From assembly GCA_004335835.1 (NCBI GenBank), contig RWJK01001643.1, positions 1 to 63,010 on the forward strand: a DNA stretch of 63,010 nucleotides, written 5' to 3'. Of the stretch, positions 10,501 through 21,329 are shown piece by piece (within the stretch, counting starts at the first letter, position 1; each line of letters starts with the position of its first letter). Both the position numbers and the translations under genes were made by a program. The notes under the pieces were generated by a model. That model ran no database searches and had not been told where the DNA came from. It saw nothing but the letters and a program-made list of their open reading frames with translations. Source of the DNA: Scenedesmus sp. ARA3. Lineage: Eukaryota; Chlorophyta; Chlorophyceae; Sphaeropleales; Scenedesmaceae.

Positions 10501-11951
10501 AAGCTGCTGCAGCCGGTGCAGCCGATCAAGGTGCAGCACACCATCGAGTGAGCGGCGGCTGCGGCATATTTTTGCATTTTTGCAGCGCAAGTATGTGCCA
10601 GTAGTAGAGCAAGGCCTTCAGCATGGGTGCCTTGAGTCATGGCAGCTGGTGCTACGGTGTATGTTGTACGCCAACTGGCCCAGCGCCTGTGCATGTCATT
10701 ACATGCACCCTGCTAAGCGCGTCACCCTTGACCAGTCTGCCTGCTTACCTGGCATATCCGCCTGCTGCTGTTGCTGCTGCGCTGCTGCCGCTGCTGCTGC
10801 AGCGTGTCGGGCCCCAGCCCTGGCGCTGTGACGTGCCTTGACGTGGATGTGCTGCTGCCGCTCAAGGTGCAGGAGAAGCTGCTGCCCACGCTGGACGCGC
10901 TGCTGGATGATAAGCAGGTGAGTATGCGTGTATTGGTTTGGTTTGTTTTGAAAAGGCGGTGTTCCAGTGTACACCTACGGACAGCTGCGTTGCGTGCAGA
11001 TGCTGGACGCGCTGCTGGACGATAAGCAGGTGGGTGACTCGGTTTTGTCGACAAGGGATGGGTGTGGTGTGCATGTCTGCGTTTGGTGCAATGTAGACGT
11101 GCTGCTGCCCATGTTGGACGCGCTGCTGGATGCTAAGCAGGTGAGTGTCTTTGTAGTAGGAAAAAAGAGGGATTCAGTGTATGCCAACAGCAAGATGACA
11201 TACTTTCATTCAAGGATGCTTGCAAGCATGTTTTGTCAGCTGTCCTGAGGTCCTGAAAGTCTGAAGCATGAGGCCAGCCTGCTGCCCCGCGGCACACTCG
11301 CCTTTCTTATTCCTCGTGCGCTCCTCTTCTTCTCTGCTGCAGTTTGAGGCGATGGACCAGAAGCTTACAGTGCACCACTGCATGCCTGACTCTTGTTCCA
11401 ATGCTTTGCCAAGCAATATGCCTCTTATGCCTGTTTTGCTCCTCTTTCTTGCTGCAGTTTGAGGCAATGGACCAGAAGCTCGCAGCGCAGCTGGCCAAGC
11501 TCTTTGAGGCACGCCGGCGGCGGGCCATGCTGCTGGGATTTGCCGAGGCACCCGTGGCCATGCTCAATGCAGCCATTGCAGCAGCGGTGAGATTTGGCGG
11601 TTGGGTTTGGCTGTTGCCCAGTGAGCCTGTCGATGGGCTGTTGTGTAATAAAAACGGGCTGTTCTGTATTGGTGTAACATACGTACCGTGAGCACAGAGT
11701 ACTAGCGCTGCGTGGCATGTATCCTGCTGTCGCACCTGCGCTGATCAGCGCACTCATGAGCGCCTGTTTTGCTGTTTCTATGCCGCTTCTGCCGCATCGT
11801 CCTGCAGGCGCGTGAGGTGCGCGTGCCCAAGATGTTTGCCGGGCCTGCCGAGGTGGAGCGGCGCACCGACGTGTTCAACGAGAAGTGGGTTGACGAGGCG
11901 GCTGCAAAGTACCTCGGCAAGCGCAACGGCGCGGCGGGCTTTGTGGGATGA
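7567..11951 (+). CDS. BAF60/SWP73 (SMARCD-type) SWI/SNF chromatin-remodelling subunit with SWIB domain
   Basis: Nine exons join in phase to 508 aa: 7567-7776, 8068-8472, 8781-8962, 9258-9378, 9665-9742, 10405-10547, 10803-10917, 11458-11586 and 11808-11951. Landmarks of the family appear in the expected order: IPESALFNQLVMQERELD, PPQWTLNLWGRL, FSSFFKHICVQLDQQ, a KRQGSSNVT segment before LDPRLAE, then the SWIB domain (about residues 305-375; LLGVSIGPQNSVLARVWSYI), VSGPSPGAVTCLDVDVLLPL, and the C-terminal RRRRAMLLGFAEAPV and VFNEKWVDEAAAKYL blocks. The protein links remodelling ATPases to transcription factors in the nucleus. The N-terminus is Ala/Gln-rich with a basic GKKRK patch, a plausible nuclear signal. 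Four of its exon edges have intronic duplicate copies (separate entries), so alternative splicing is possible. Identity is firm. Confidence 0.93.
8632..8690 (+). repeat. Decayed upstream copy of BAF60 exon 3 start with its acceptor
   Basis: The CAG acceptor and the first roughly 40 bp of exon 3 (true copy from 8778, exon from 8781) recur 146 bp upstream with substitutions, for example GCTTCAGCGCAACCCAAGGA versus GCTTCAGCGCAGCCAAAGGA. The copy lies in intron 2. Confidence 0.8.
10007..10428 (+). repeat. Six 3' splice site/exon-start copies on an exact 79-bp period
   Basis: CAG|GATGTGCGCTCGCCAGTG-type junctions start exon sequence at 10010, 10089, 10168, 10247, 10326 and 10405, always 79 bp apart. 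The intervening sequence is nearly identical and no stop occurs in any forward frame across the array. Only the last copy runs into the SWIB-domain exon in the correct frame directly. Because 3x79 is divisible by 3, copy 3 (10168) is also in frame and would add 79 residues. Confidence 0.95.
10891..11142 (+). repeat. Three copies of BAF60 exon 7 end plus donor
   Basis: The LDALLDDKQ-coding block followed by a GT donor occurs at 10891 (real exon end, donor at 10918), 11003 (donor at 11030) and about 11114 (donor at 11141). Copy 2 is preceded by a usable acceptor (TGCGTGCAG ending at 10999), so 11000-11029 could act as a 30-nt in-frame cassette exon coding MLDALLDDKQ. Confidence 0.9.
11338..11490 (+). 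repeat. Two copies of BAF60 exon 8 start plus acceptor
   Basis: CTGCAG followed by the FEAMDQKL-coding block occurs at 11343 and 11458, 115 bp apart. The second continues into the conserved RRRRAMLLGF exon. The first would terminate after about 40 codons. Confidence 0.9.
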
Positions 11952-12482
11952 GGGCGGCTGTGGTTGAAGAAGGAATGCATGAGCCCCTGAGGGGTGTGCG
12001 TTGCATATGGTGTATAGATGGACAGTCTAGCATGAAAATGCAAAGCTGCGCACCTTCAAGCATTGCTTGGCCAGGAGGTGTGCTGCGTGTTTGGTGTGAG
12101 CTGCAGGAGCTGGTTATGGCTGACAGCTGATGGCTTTTGAGCGTGTCAAAGGTACCTGAACCAGACGGGCATGTCGGCTGATTTCTTTTGGTTCTGCTGT
12201 TTGATGTCCGCTGTTTGTTGTCGATAGAAGCTGTACAGTACACTGTATAACATTCTGTGTGCCCAACCGGCATGTGTAACCCAAACCATGGACCAGCTGT
12301 TGGCCATGCAGGGTTGTCCGCGTAAATGGCGTTCAGGCCATCATGACAGTTGCATGTGCAACGCCGTCGCAGGCTGCGCTACAGTGACCCGATCGTGGCG
12401 ATGCTGCTAGCTAGCCCCTATAGGGGCCTGATTCTGTACATATGCAACAATGCACCACGATTCCTTACAGAGTCACTCGTCC
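11952..12482. other. Convergent intergenic region
   Basis: It contains the facing 3'UTRs of the BAF60 and SET-like genes. No exon is seen. Confidence 0.5.
12275..12279 (+). terminator. TGTAA poly(A) signal candidate for BAF60 gene
   Basis: The chlorophyte-type TGTAA pentamer lies about 325 bp past the stop codon, in the gap between converging genes. Confidence 0.5.
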
Positions 12483-12600
12483 TCACTCGTCCTCCTCTGC
12501 TGCATCAATCGCTGCTATCAGCAGCTCATCAAGTGCGCCAATCAGGGGCAGCGGATCTACATCAGGCACAATGCTGCCGGCAGCAGCAGCTGAAGCCGGC

Positions 12601-12638
<38 letters not shown>

Positions 12639-13460
12639 GGTGTCAGGCCCCACTGGCTGCATCAGGAACTGCAGCAGCGGCTGCTGGTGCTCTGCAGGCG
12701 TGGCTGCCAGCACTGTCAAGCAGTCCTGCTGGTACTGCTGCGTGAGGTAGTCCCACAGAACAGTTGGCCTGCTGCTGCTGCTGCTGCTGCTGGCACTGCT
12801 AGCAGCGCTGCCGCCGGCTGCCTGGCTGGCGACTGTGCGGCGCCACGAGTCCAAGATGTCAGAAGTCCTGCAGGCAGCAATAATTGACAAAGCAGCACAA
12901 TGAATATTCTGCACATCAGACGATGTATATTGTTTTGCCCACTTGCTCATGCACAACGCAGAATACTAGCTATTCCTTCAGGCCTCCTTTGGCCCACCCA
13001 GGTCAGTGAGGACCACGCCCGCTGCATTGTGGTCAGTGGCGCATCAATAAGGCGCTTGCATGCGCTTTACCAGGGTCAGTGAGTGCTGCGTCTCCTGGTG
13101 CAGATCCAAATGCAACAGCGGCAGCAGCAGCAGCCAATGCACCTCACCCCATGTTGACGCCTGCCAAGCCTTCAGGCACAACTCCATGCTGCAAGTACCA
13201 CGCCAGAGGTGCCAGGTGCCCATGCTCCTGAATGAATGCATCAAACAAGTCTCCAGCAGCGCCGCCACTGCTGCTTGCCCAAAGCTCCTCTCCTGCCTGC
13301 AGCAGCAGCAGCAGCACACCAAACTGCAGCCTGTGGACACAGCAGTTCCATACACGGCTGCCCACAAGAGAACTGAACTGTGTCCTGAGCTGCTGCCACG
13401 ACTCATGCCCAATGCTACACACACTCATGGCGCGCTGCCCAGCAGCAGCAGCAGCAGCAG

Positions 13461-13498
<38 letters not shown>

Positions 13499-15357
13499 CC
13501 GCACCTGTTCGTCCACCAGCACCTTGCGTGCCGTGACCTGCCCCAGCCCCCACAGCACATCAGCAGCACTTAGCCCCAGCGCCTGCCCGTAGCGCTCAGC
13601 CAGCCGGCCGGCCTGCTGCTGCATCTGCTGCTGCACCTGCGCGCAGCGCGGCACAGGTACACACACGAAGCAGGCTATGTTTGAGGCATGAGACGGTAGC
13701 TAGCCAAGCGTTGAGGGGTCAGCTGCGATGGATTTTTTTTGTGTTGGGTGGATGGCAGCAATGATAACACCAGAATTACAACACCTAAGAGCCAGGGCAG
13801 CACAGAAAGAACAGGACACTAGAGGATGCTGACCGGCAAGCAAAGCAGGCTGCTGTGGCCCGCAGGTGATGTAGAATGCACCCAATGCACCTGATGCGGG
13901 CTTTGGGACGCACCCTGAGCAGGCAGGCGCACCTGAGCAACGAAGTACCTCCACCAGGATTCATCCAGCCCGAGTGTGTGCAAATACGCTGCATGGTCTG
14001 CTGACAGCGGCTGCTGGCTCTTTGCCCATCGCAGGGGTTGCCAGCACCCATAGACGCAACATACGCTGCCCACTTGGAGTCAGATGCAGCACCCTGTTGT
14101 TGAAAAGCCAAGATGCGTGTTGCGGCGCCAGGCAGCACACATAGGCGGTGAGCTAGCCCCACGTTGCTCGTCACCATCCCAAAACAGTTAACAAAAGGCT
14201 GAGCTGCTGCTACAGCTGACCTCTGGCAGTGAAATTAATGCAGATATGTCATCAATGGCAGCACCGTGTCATGCTGCAGCACAGCAGCACCGCTCCATCT
14301 CTGTCACAGTGACTCGCCAGGCCCTGAACCCTACTGAAAGTCACAGAACCACCACACTGCTTGCCTGAGCACAGATGCTATGTGTCACTGTAGTATGCCG
14401 CTACAACGTCCCACTACAACCTGCGACTACAATTTGCCATCACAATGTGTCACTACAATGTTTCACTGGCATTCTTGTCACTACACTTGTGACACCAGCA
14501 TGTTTCAACAGCTGACACCTGCTAGGGTCACACTTCGTCATGCAGACACATAAGCAGCACATGGTTCTGCAACAGCAGGCCCGTAGCTGCTCCCCACCTG
14601 CTTCCTGAGCCACGCAACTGCCAATGCCAGCTGCTCTGTTTCTTCCAGTAGGGCCCTGCGGCAGTCAAAAAAGCGCAGCACAAACTGCCTCCCTGTTGTA
14701 CTGCTTGTCATGAGGCCTGTTGGCTTGAGTGCCACATCATACATGCAGCTGAGCAGTTTTCACAGGGGCGTGGTTTCACGCCCTGCTCTTTGCAAATGAC
14801 GCCTGCCAGCAGATGCCTGCCGCCTGCTACTGACCCTGCTGAGCCGGTCCACCTGACAAACAGGCATGCAATTAAAAAAAATCTTAAAATTTTAGAGGAG
14901 CTGCAAAATCTGCTGAGGCAAGCAAACGTGCCAGCTTCTTAAACAATAAGTAGTTATTGGTGTGTTTGTGGGCTCACATTGTGGGCAGCCCTGCAGCATT
15001 AATTGCATCCAGCAGCAGCTCCTGTGCTGCAACGCCTGTCAGACGCATACTTAGCGGCAGCTCCACTAGGCTGCCTTTCAGCTGAGGGATGTCTTGAACC
15101 GCAACAATGCCGCCACGGGCAGGGTTTTGCTGCAGCGCCGGGTGCACAAAACCGCCCTCTGCTCGGATGCCTTGGCAGAGTGCCGCGTAGGCAGACGCAG
15201 CAGCAGAGGCAGCAGACGCATCCTGGCTAGCGGCGGCAGCAGGTGGCTTGAAGCTGCCAGCAGCACGTGAGGATACTCTGCCAAAACGAATGTGCTGGCG
15301 ACGTTGGTGCAAAGCGTGATTGGCTGGTGCAGCGCGCAACTGGTGCTTGTGCAGCAT
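12483..15357 (-). CDS. SET / Rubisco-LSMT-like lysine methyltransferase, apparently frameshifted and lacking the core NHxC motif
   Basis: Exons on the minus strand are 15357-14978, 14748-14598, 14093-13933, 13636-13505, 13296-13148 and 12867-12483. All junctions are in phase except that exon 3 is one base short: its first half reads GAASDSKWAAYVASMGAGNP and its second half, LRWAKSQQPLSADHAAYLHT, is in another frame. With one base restored the protein would be about 452 aa. SET-like pieces are RGGIVAVQDI near residue 80, LALAVAWLRKQ joined to SKWAAYVASM, DVLWGLGQVTARKV, and AGEELWASSSGGAAGDLFDAF. The catalytic NHxC block expected before AGEEL is not found. The N-terminus is Ala/Arg/Ser-rich, compatible with a chloroplast transit peptide. 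The C-terminus is Ala-rich and then acidic. It may be a decayed gene, a divergent non-catalytic relative, or an assembly error. Confidence 0.55.
12600..12640. repeat. (CTG)n tract coding poly-Ala
   Basis: Lies in the last exon of the SET-like gene; on its coding strand it encodes an alanine run near the C-terminus. Confidence 0.8.
13441..13498. repeat. (CAG)n tract in intron
   Basis: Interrupted CAG repeat directly after the donor at 13504 of the SET-like gene. On the sense strand it reads CTG, opposite to the polarity seen in most other donor-side tracts here. Confidence 0.8.
14385..14490. repeat. Degenerate CACTACAA-type short tandem repeat
   Basis: About six irregular units resembling CACTACAA(C/T)GT with a 15-18 bp period, inside the intron between exons 14748-14598 and 14093-13933 of the SET-like gene. 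No coding content is seen. Confidence 0.6.
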
Positions 15358-15837
15358 CGTAGTGGTGGTTCTACTGACGTTGGGTTACTGTTCACTGGTA
15401 GCACTGCTGTGATGGCGCATTGGTTAGTCAAAGCTATTAGGTTTGTAATCAAAGAGGTGTTATACATTGATCGCCAGCGTTGTCGGTGCCTTTCAAAGCC
15501 CTAGCACCCCTGTCATCTGTCCTTTACATCAAAGTTAGATCGTGACACAAGCGCTGCAAAATGATACTGCAGCAATCATTGAACAGTAGTTTTGTTACGA
15601 GTTGTCGTTGCGGGGACCACCAGAGTGCAAGTTTGGTGTCACACCAGCTCGACATCTTCGCTCTGGGCTTCTTCATCAGTCTTGAAGTAATTTGATTGCA
15701 CTTTGGTTCTCGTTTCGCAGCTATCCAAGAGTCGGTGGCCCAGCTGTCAGTGTGTGAGGTCAGCACATGCAATGTGAAGCAAGCACTCTAGTCAGCAGGA
15801 GCATCACTCGCCTGCCAACAAACACCAGCTCAGCACC
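15358..15837. promoter_or_regulatory. Divergent upstream region (SET-like / mTERF-like)
   Basis: 480 bp between outward-facing ATGs. No specific motif was assigned. Confidence 0.45.
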
Positions 15838-18523
15838 ATGCATCTAGCAGGACATGCACCGCCCCGGCTGCTTGCTGCTAGCAGCAGCAGCAGTAGCAGC
15901 AGCAGAGTAGCATCTCGGCAGTTGCACCAGCAGCACTGCCAACAGCACCATGTGTGCAGCCGAAAGCTGCTGCCGCCCTGCCAGTCAAGTATGCGGGAGC
16001 CGAAATTTTTTGGCAAGGATATGGAGGCAGCAAGGCAGTACTTGGAAGCTGGCAGGTCACAGGGCTATGGGTTAATCTCTGGCGTGCTCAACTGGATCAG
16101 CGACAATGCATTTGGAGCCAACAAGGTGCGGCTGAAACACATGGGACAGCACAGGTGGTTCATTTGTGTTGTTGCACAGCTGGTCGGTGGTGTGGCAAGT
16201 GCTGATGCTTCATGGGCAGGCGTTGGTGCGGCAGCAGTTATGTAGGATTGTTGGTGCTATGAACTACTTGCAGTGGATTTACCGCAAGTACTTCATAGCA
16301 TCAACTATCCTAAACAACTACTGCTGCACCAACACATGCAAGGTTTGCAAGAGCAGTGCAACACCACGTGTGGCAGCTGACAGCTTGCGCACTGGTGCAT
16401 TCTTTTGTTGACTCATCATGAGCCTGCATTCAACCTTTCATGTCCGCATTCTGGCTAGCCATGCACTAGACAAACAGCTGAGCACACTATATCCACAAAA
16501 ACTTGTTGCTTGACTGTGTGCCCTGCAGGGTGGCTTCAACTTTGGCAGCATTCATAGGCAGTTCCTGCAGCTTAAAAGCGGGCAGCCGGCGGCCCGGCAA
16601 TTCAGCAGGTGCGCACAGGGCACAGCAACTGCTCACAGACTGGCGCGGAGGCACTACCAGTTGATTGCTAGCCCAGCATCGTAGCTGTTTGCGCATCGCT
16701 GGCCATGTTCTGCAATGCACAAGGCAGCGGGTCTTGTCATACAGGGTAGGGAGCAACATAAGGCAACTACTCCAGGCACAGCAATGCACTTGAAAGCTGC
16801 CAGCTGTATGAGCGCTAAGCAATTACAGCAGCAGGTTCATGCCACATGCTGCCTTCAGCTGCTGTTGCTGTCCTGCTGCTGTCCTGCAACATTCAACAAG
16901 TCAGATCATTGTTACATATCAAAGTGGCATGTGGTGAAGCGCTTGCAAAGATACATGTGTTCAGCAGCCAAGACCAGTGTCGGTGTGCAACATGCACTCC
17001 CGCTTTTGCTGGGTATCGTGCCAGCAACTATCCCTACTGGTGGTGCTGCTGCTGCTGCTGCTGCTGGTGATCAGTGTGGGGCGTGCAGGCGCTGCTGCTG
17101 CTGCGGAGTGTCCAGGCACCGTGGCTAGCCTGAGCAACCTCATGTTCATGAGTGAGCACAGGGTGCAACAGCTGATTGACAAGCATCCTGAGGTAAGGCC
17201 GGCCTGCATGAGCCTGCCTCTGCAGCAGCAGCAGCAGCAGCAGCAATTGCTTGGTTGCAGCTGTGCTGCAGGCCGCACACTTGTTGCAAAGCCTCACAAT
17301 CAGGGGTTGGCGTACACAGCGCAGGCACTCCGCAGAGTCGCCTACAAAGGACCAGGAGTGCAGCACACGCGGCAACAAGGATATTTGTATTTGATTATGC
17401 ACGCGCTGTTGTGCACCACTTGACATGCTTCGCCCGTCGTAGGATTGTTGGAGGCTTGCAGAGTCATGTGGCTGTGCTGCTGGCCTGCCCTTCTTGCGCC
17501 GTGCCTTACTGTCTGCAGGTTGTGGACATGCCGCTGCCGAGCGTAGCGCAGCGGCTGCTGCTGCTGAAGCAGCTGCTGCCGCAGTGTGACGTGGCGCGCA
17601 TGATAGAGATGCAGCCCCGGTGAGAGACGCTGCTGCCAAGCTGCTGCTGCAGCGAGCGGCTGCAATTGCAGCACATAATGCTGTGAGCAGCTTGCTTGTT
17701 GCCAAGCTGCTGCTGTGTGCAGCACAGCTGCCTCCACATGCATAGATGATGGATGCCTTGAGGCATCTGCACCAGGCCAGATTCAGCAGTAGCTGACAGC
17801 AGTGGTCGATGTGTCAGTTCGGTGGCTGCCAAGTTGTGGAACTTTGCATTTTCTGTTCTGTTTGGCAGGGCAGGTCTGGCAGTCCGTTGTTATGCACATC
17901 GAACCACCATTGCAGCAGCTTTGCATTCAGCACTGCCTGCTGTCCAACCCCCGGCGCTGCTTCAAAACTGCTGCCAGTTCACTCACCTGCTGCTGCTGCT
18001 GCTGCTGCTGCGCAGGCTGCTGCTGGGCTGTGAGTGCTGCTACCTGACAGATGTGGTCAAACCTCGCTTGGAGGTGTTGACTGCTGGCCTGCCTGGTGCC
18101 GACATTGCTGCAATGGTGCAAGAAGACCCACGCCTGCTGTTCGAGGAGCTTGAGTCAAGTGAGTTGTGGCAGCTGAAACTATAGTCAGCAACAGATGATG
18201 CGGCACACGCTACATGGTGCTTGGTTTGGCTGCTGGTGTACAACTGCAGCTGCTGCATGCCACGCGGGCAGTAATGAGCATGTGAGGGCATGGGGAAGGG
18301 CATGCTGCCGCAAAACAGCACGCTGTAACAAGCGCAGCAACGAGGGAGGTGCAGACAACACGGAAATACCAGCGCGTCATCCATCACTGCTGTGTGCAAT
18401 ACGGCTGTTGGAGCTGCAGCCAGCTGCCCCCACCGCTGCTGCTGCTGCTGCTGCTGCTGCTGACGCCGCTGGTGCCGTCGCTGCTGCCCTCCCCCCTGTC
18501 TGCTGCTACCTTGTATTGCCGCC

Positions 18524-18567
<44 letters not shown>

Positions 18568-18700
18568 AGGCCTGCCGCGCCTGAACGAGCTGTGGCCCTC
18601 CACCTGCCTGGATGCCTCTGCCTTTGCTGCTTCCGAGCCGGCCGAGCTGGCTCTGGCTCTGCGGGCACTGTCTGACAAAGGGCCGCCACACAGATACTGA
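15838..18700 (+). CDS. Small mTERF-like helical-repeat protein
   Basis: Six exons join exactly in phase to 286 aa: 15838-16125, 16529-16608, 17075-17192, 17519-17619, 18016-18158 and 18570-18700. The C-terminal half contains three roughly 30-residue helical units ending in a hydrophobic-Pro pattern: SEHRVQQLIDKHPE, RLLLLKQLLPQCDVARMIEM followed by QPRLLL, and RLEVLTAGLPGADIAAMVQE followed by DPRLL. This spacing and the PRLL signature suit mTERF repeats, which bind organellar nucleic acid and affect transcription, splicing or translation. The first 50 residues are rich in Ser, Arg, His and Gln with few acids, suggesting an organelle transit peptide. It is shorter than most plant mTERFs. The last two acceptors are preceded directly by (CTG)n tracts. 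The family call is moderate because the repeats are few. Confidence 0.65.
17990..18012. repeat. (CTG)n tract ahead of mTERF-like exon 5
   Basis: Immediately precedes the CGCAG acceptor ending at 18015, taking the place of a normal polypyrimidine tract. Confidence 0.8.
18433..18569. repeat. Two (CTG)n blocks ahead of mTERF-like exon 6
   Basis: CTG-rich blocks at about 18433-18471 and 18523-18569, the latter ending in the CAG acceptor of exon 18570-18700. Confidence 0.8.
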
Positions 18701-19159
18701 ACAGCCTCACTAGTAGTGACAAGCTGTGCATCAGTGTTTTGGCGTTCCAGCACGTTGGCGGCTGCCAACTCAAGAGCAGAGCAGCTGACCAGTTGTTTGA
18801 ATGGTGTAGATGACACAGCTGCCTTGGGGCCACCCCAAGAAATGGCATTTCAGTGAGCGTGCAGATCCAGCTTGGCGCGTGTCGAAGTGGCTCGCACTGA
18901 CCGTCGCCGAGCCATGCATTTGCGTGCCTTGGTGCGGCAGTATGTGATGTGATGCAACATATGTGCAGCCGCTGCGCGGCGCCTGCTGATGTCATGCAGG
19001 ACTGGGTGATGTTGCGGTTGTCTAATCTGACATAATGTGACGTATTGGATCTTGCATCCGCCTGCAGTGTTGCGCACATAGCCAACACATGTTTGCTGTA
19101 CGGCGCCTAGCCCGCCTGCTGGTAGGGTCCTGCTGACTTCAACAGCGCTGGCTGCTGCG

Positions 19160-19571
19160 GTGTCAAGCAGCAAGCAGTTTTCCATCCCTGGGCATCCATC
19201 TGCAGTGAAGCTGATTCAGCTGCGGGTTGTCATGCGTCCCTGCATGGCCACGTGTTTCAGCACTTTGGCTGTATGGCTGGTGCTAGCATGTGCACCACAG
19301 CGCTGTGTCGTTCCAATGCAGACTGTGCACTGTGAGCCTGCTGTGCCTGGTGTGCCTAACACTTACGCACAAGGTTGTGAAAAAGCATTGCTGGCTGGAC
19401 ATAGCCGCGTCTGCCACTGTGGGGCTGCTTGCGAGTTTCGGCGGCAGTTTTGCAGCGAGCACGCTGGTGGCGCAGCGCAGCCTGACATGCGGCAAGCTAT
19501 GTGCAGCTTGCATGGCTAATTTTCAGCCGAAGCTGTGCTGGATGCGGAACTTGGTTGCTTTTGTAAGTTGA
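19160..19571 (+). CDS. Possible small membrane protein exons (weak)
   Basis: Two coding-like pieces are present: about 19160-19225 (SSSKQFSIPGHPSAVKLIQL) and about 19379-19571 (VVKKHCWLDIAASATVGLLA, then FGGSFAASTL and a Cys-rich tail ending at TAA). The second contains one hydrophobic segment and resembles the scale of small respiratory-complex subunits, but no start codon or clean donor was found. It could equally be 3'UTR of the upstream gene. A TGTAA directly at its end fits a transcript 3' end. Confidence 0.22.
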
Positions 19572-21274
19572 TGAAGTACTACTTCGTAGTACAAACAGCA
19601 CGTGTCGAGGTCGTTGTGGATATCCGGATGGTGGTCGGCATGCGGGGTACTGTCACGGCGACACCAGCTAGCCGCCAGCAGACGTGTGAGGCGGTGTCTT
19701 TTGTTGCCTGAGCCTTCAGCAGGTGTACAGTACTCGATTGCAGCTGCAAGTGTAGGCCGTGGCTGAGGAAGCATGCAAGGTGATTGCTGCTGCTGCCAAG
19801 CCAATACACAATGCTACGTGGCCGCAGCTGCGGCAGCAGCAGGAGTGTACACAAGGGTGTTGGCTGGCTGCAAGTGCGCCAGTGCATTGACAGTTGGCAC
19901 AGTTAGAGTGTGTGGCCGCTGCTTGCTTTTCGAGAAAGGCTGAATTCAGCTCTTTTAGCCAAGCCTGCATGTGGCACTGCTGTGAAGGCTGCCGTGCGGA
20001 CGATTGTGTCACGGATGGCCCCTTCTTGCTATGTGAGTACGCATTATGTTGCATGCGCTTGTAATGTATGACCTGCATGCACGTTGTAACCCTTTATACA
20101 AGGACATCATCGTGTTACCACTTGCCAAGGAAACATCACCTTGGGCCGGCCGCAGAGTGGCCCGCGCCCTTTTTCAACAGAAAAGAAGAGGGAGCTCGTT
20201 GTGAGGCTCCGAAATTGCACCAAGATGATCAGCAGCTGCAGCCAATTCAGCAGTCAACATGCACAACCTGGTGGCAGGTGTGTAACCCCATTGATAGTCT
20301 GAAGCTGCTGCTGCAGCAACTTCAGCGCTGGATGATACAAACCGAGCATCTAGTAGCACGTGACGTGTGTAAGGAAACGGCGACACAGGCGGCCAGAAGC
20401 ACAGACAAGTGCTGCAGCAAGTGCTGGCAGCACAGTGCATTGATTGGTGAATTGATGGTGGGTGCACTGCGTGGTTGATGGTTAACGCGAACAGATCGCC
20501 CCACGCATGCTTGCGCAACCAAGTCACCAGCGAATGCTGCCCACCCCACCCACATAAGGCATCACCCGGTGTGCGAAGCACCTTACATACATGCTGCACA
20601 TCAATTGGTGACACAATATTATTGCAAGCAGGGTGGCCGCAGTAGTGCCCTGCCTGCAGGCAGCACCCATCCTTGCACACATCGAATGGTCAAGGCATGC
20701 ATTGCAGTATGCCATGCCAACCCCGCTGACACCCCACCCCACCCATCCGTACTGAAGCTGCAAGAGTTATGAGATGCAGCGCCAAACACGGCTGTCATTG
20801 CAGCCTGCAGGCTCTCTTTGTTCCACCTTCATGCGGGATGGTTCATGCCAGCCAGCCCACGCCGGGTTCTGCGCCAGCACACCGCCACACAACTGCCAAT
20901 CATAGCACCGAAACAAGAGCAGCACACACAAAGCAGCCTGATTGGATCACCCAAGCCACATACATGCATGCAAGTAAAACGCGGCGTCCACAAATCGTAG
21001 GCCAGCAGTCCAGGAGCTGCGGGGAGCTGACCCAAGCATCCCCGCAGCCGAGGCATAATGTAATGGCAGCGTACATGTAGCTGTAGCCAAAACCAAGCAC
21101 AAAGCTGCACAACCCGGCACACACAGCAAAAAAACATGAAGAACAATCCCAATGGACGGCTGTGCTTGCAGGCACCTGGTAGGCTTCAAACCTGGACACA
21201 GGTCGCAGTGTGCATGGCTGGGGCTGTGATGCTCGCACAGCAAGCTGTCTTGGGCACAGGCGCCTGCACACCCC

Positions 21275-21329
21275 GGTGCCAGGCAGCAATCTTGCCTGCA
21301 CACAAGCGGTGCCAGGCAGCAATCTTGCC
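21275..21329. repeat. Two copies of a 22-bp sequence, 33 bp apart
   Basis: GGTGCCAGGCAGCAATCTTG(CC) at 21275-21296 and 21308-21329, identical. Confidence 0.9.

Noticed and set aside
19576..19592. Small GTACTAC/GTAGTAC hairpin
   Set aside because: A 7-bp stem is within chance expectation for this length of sequence.
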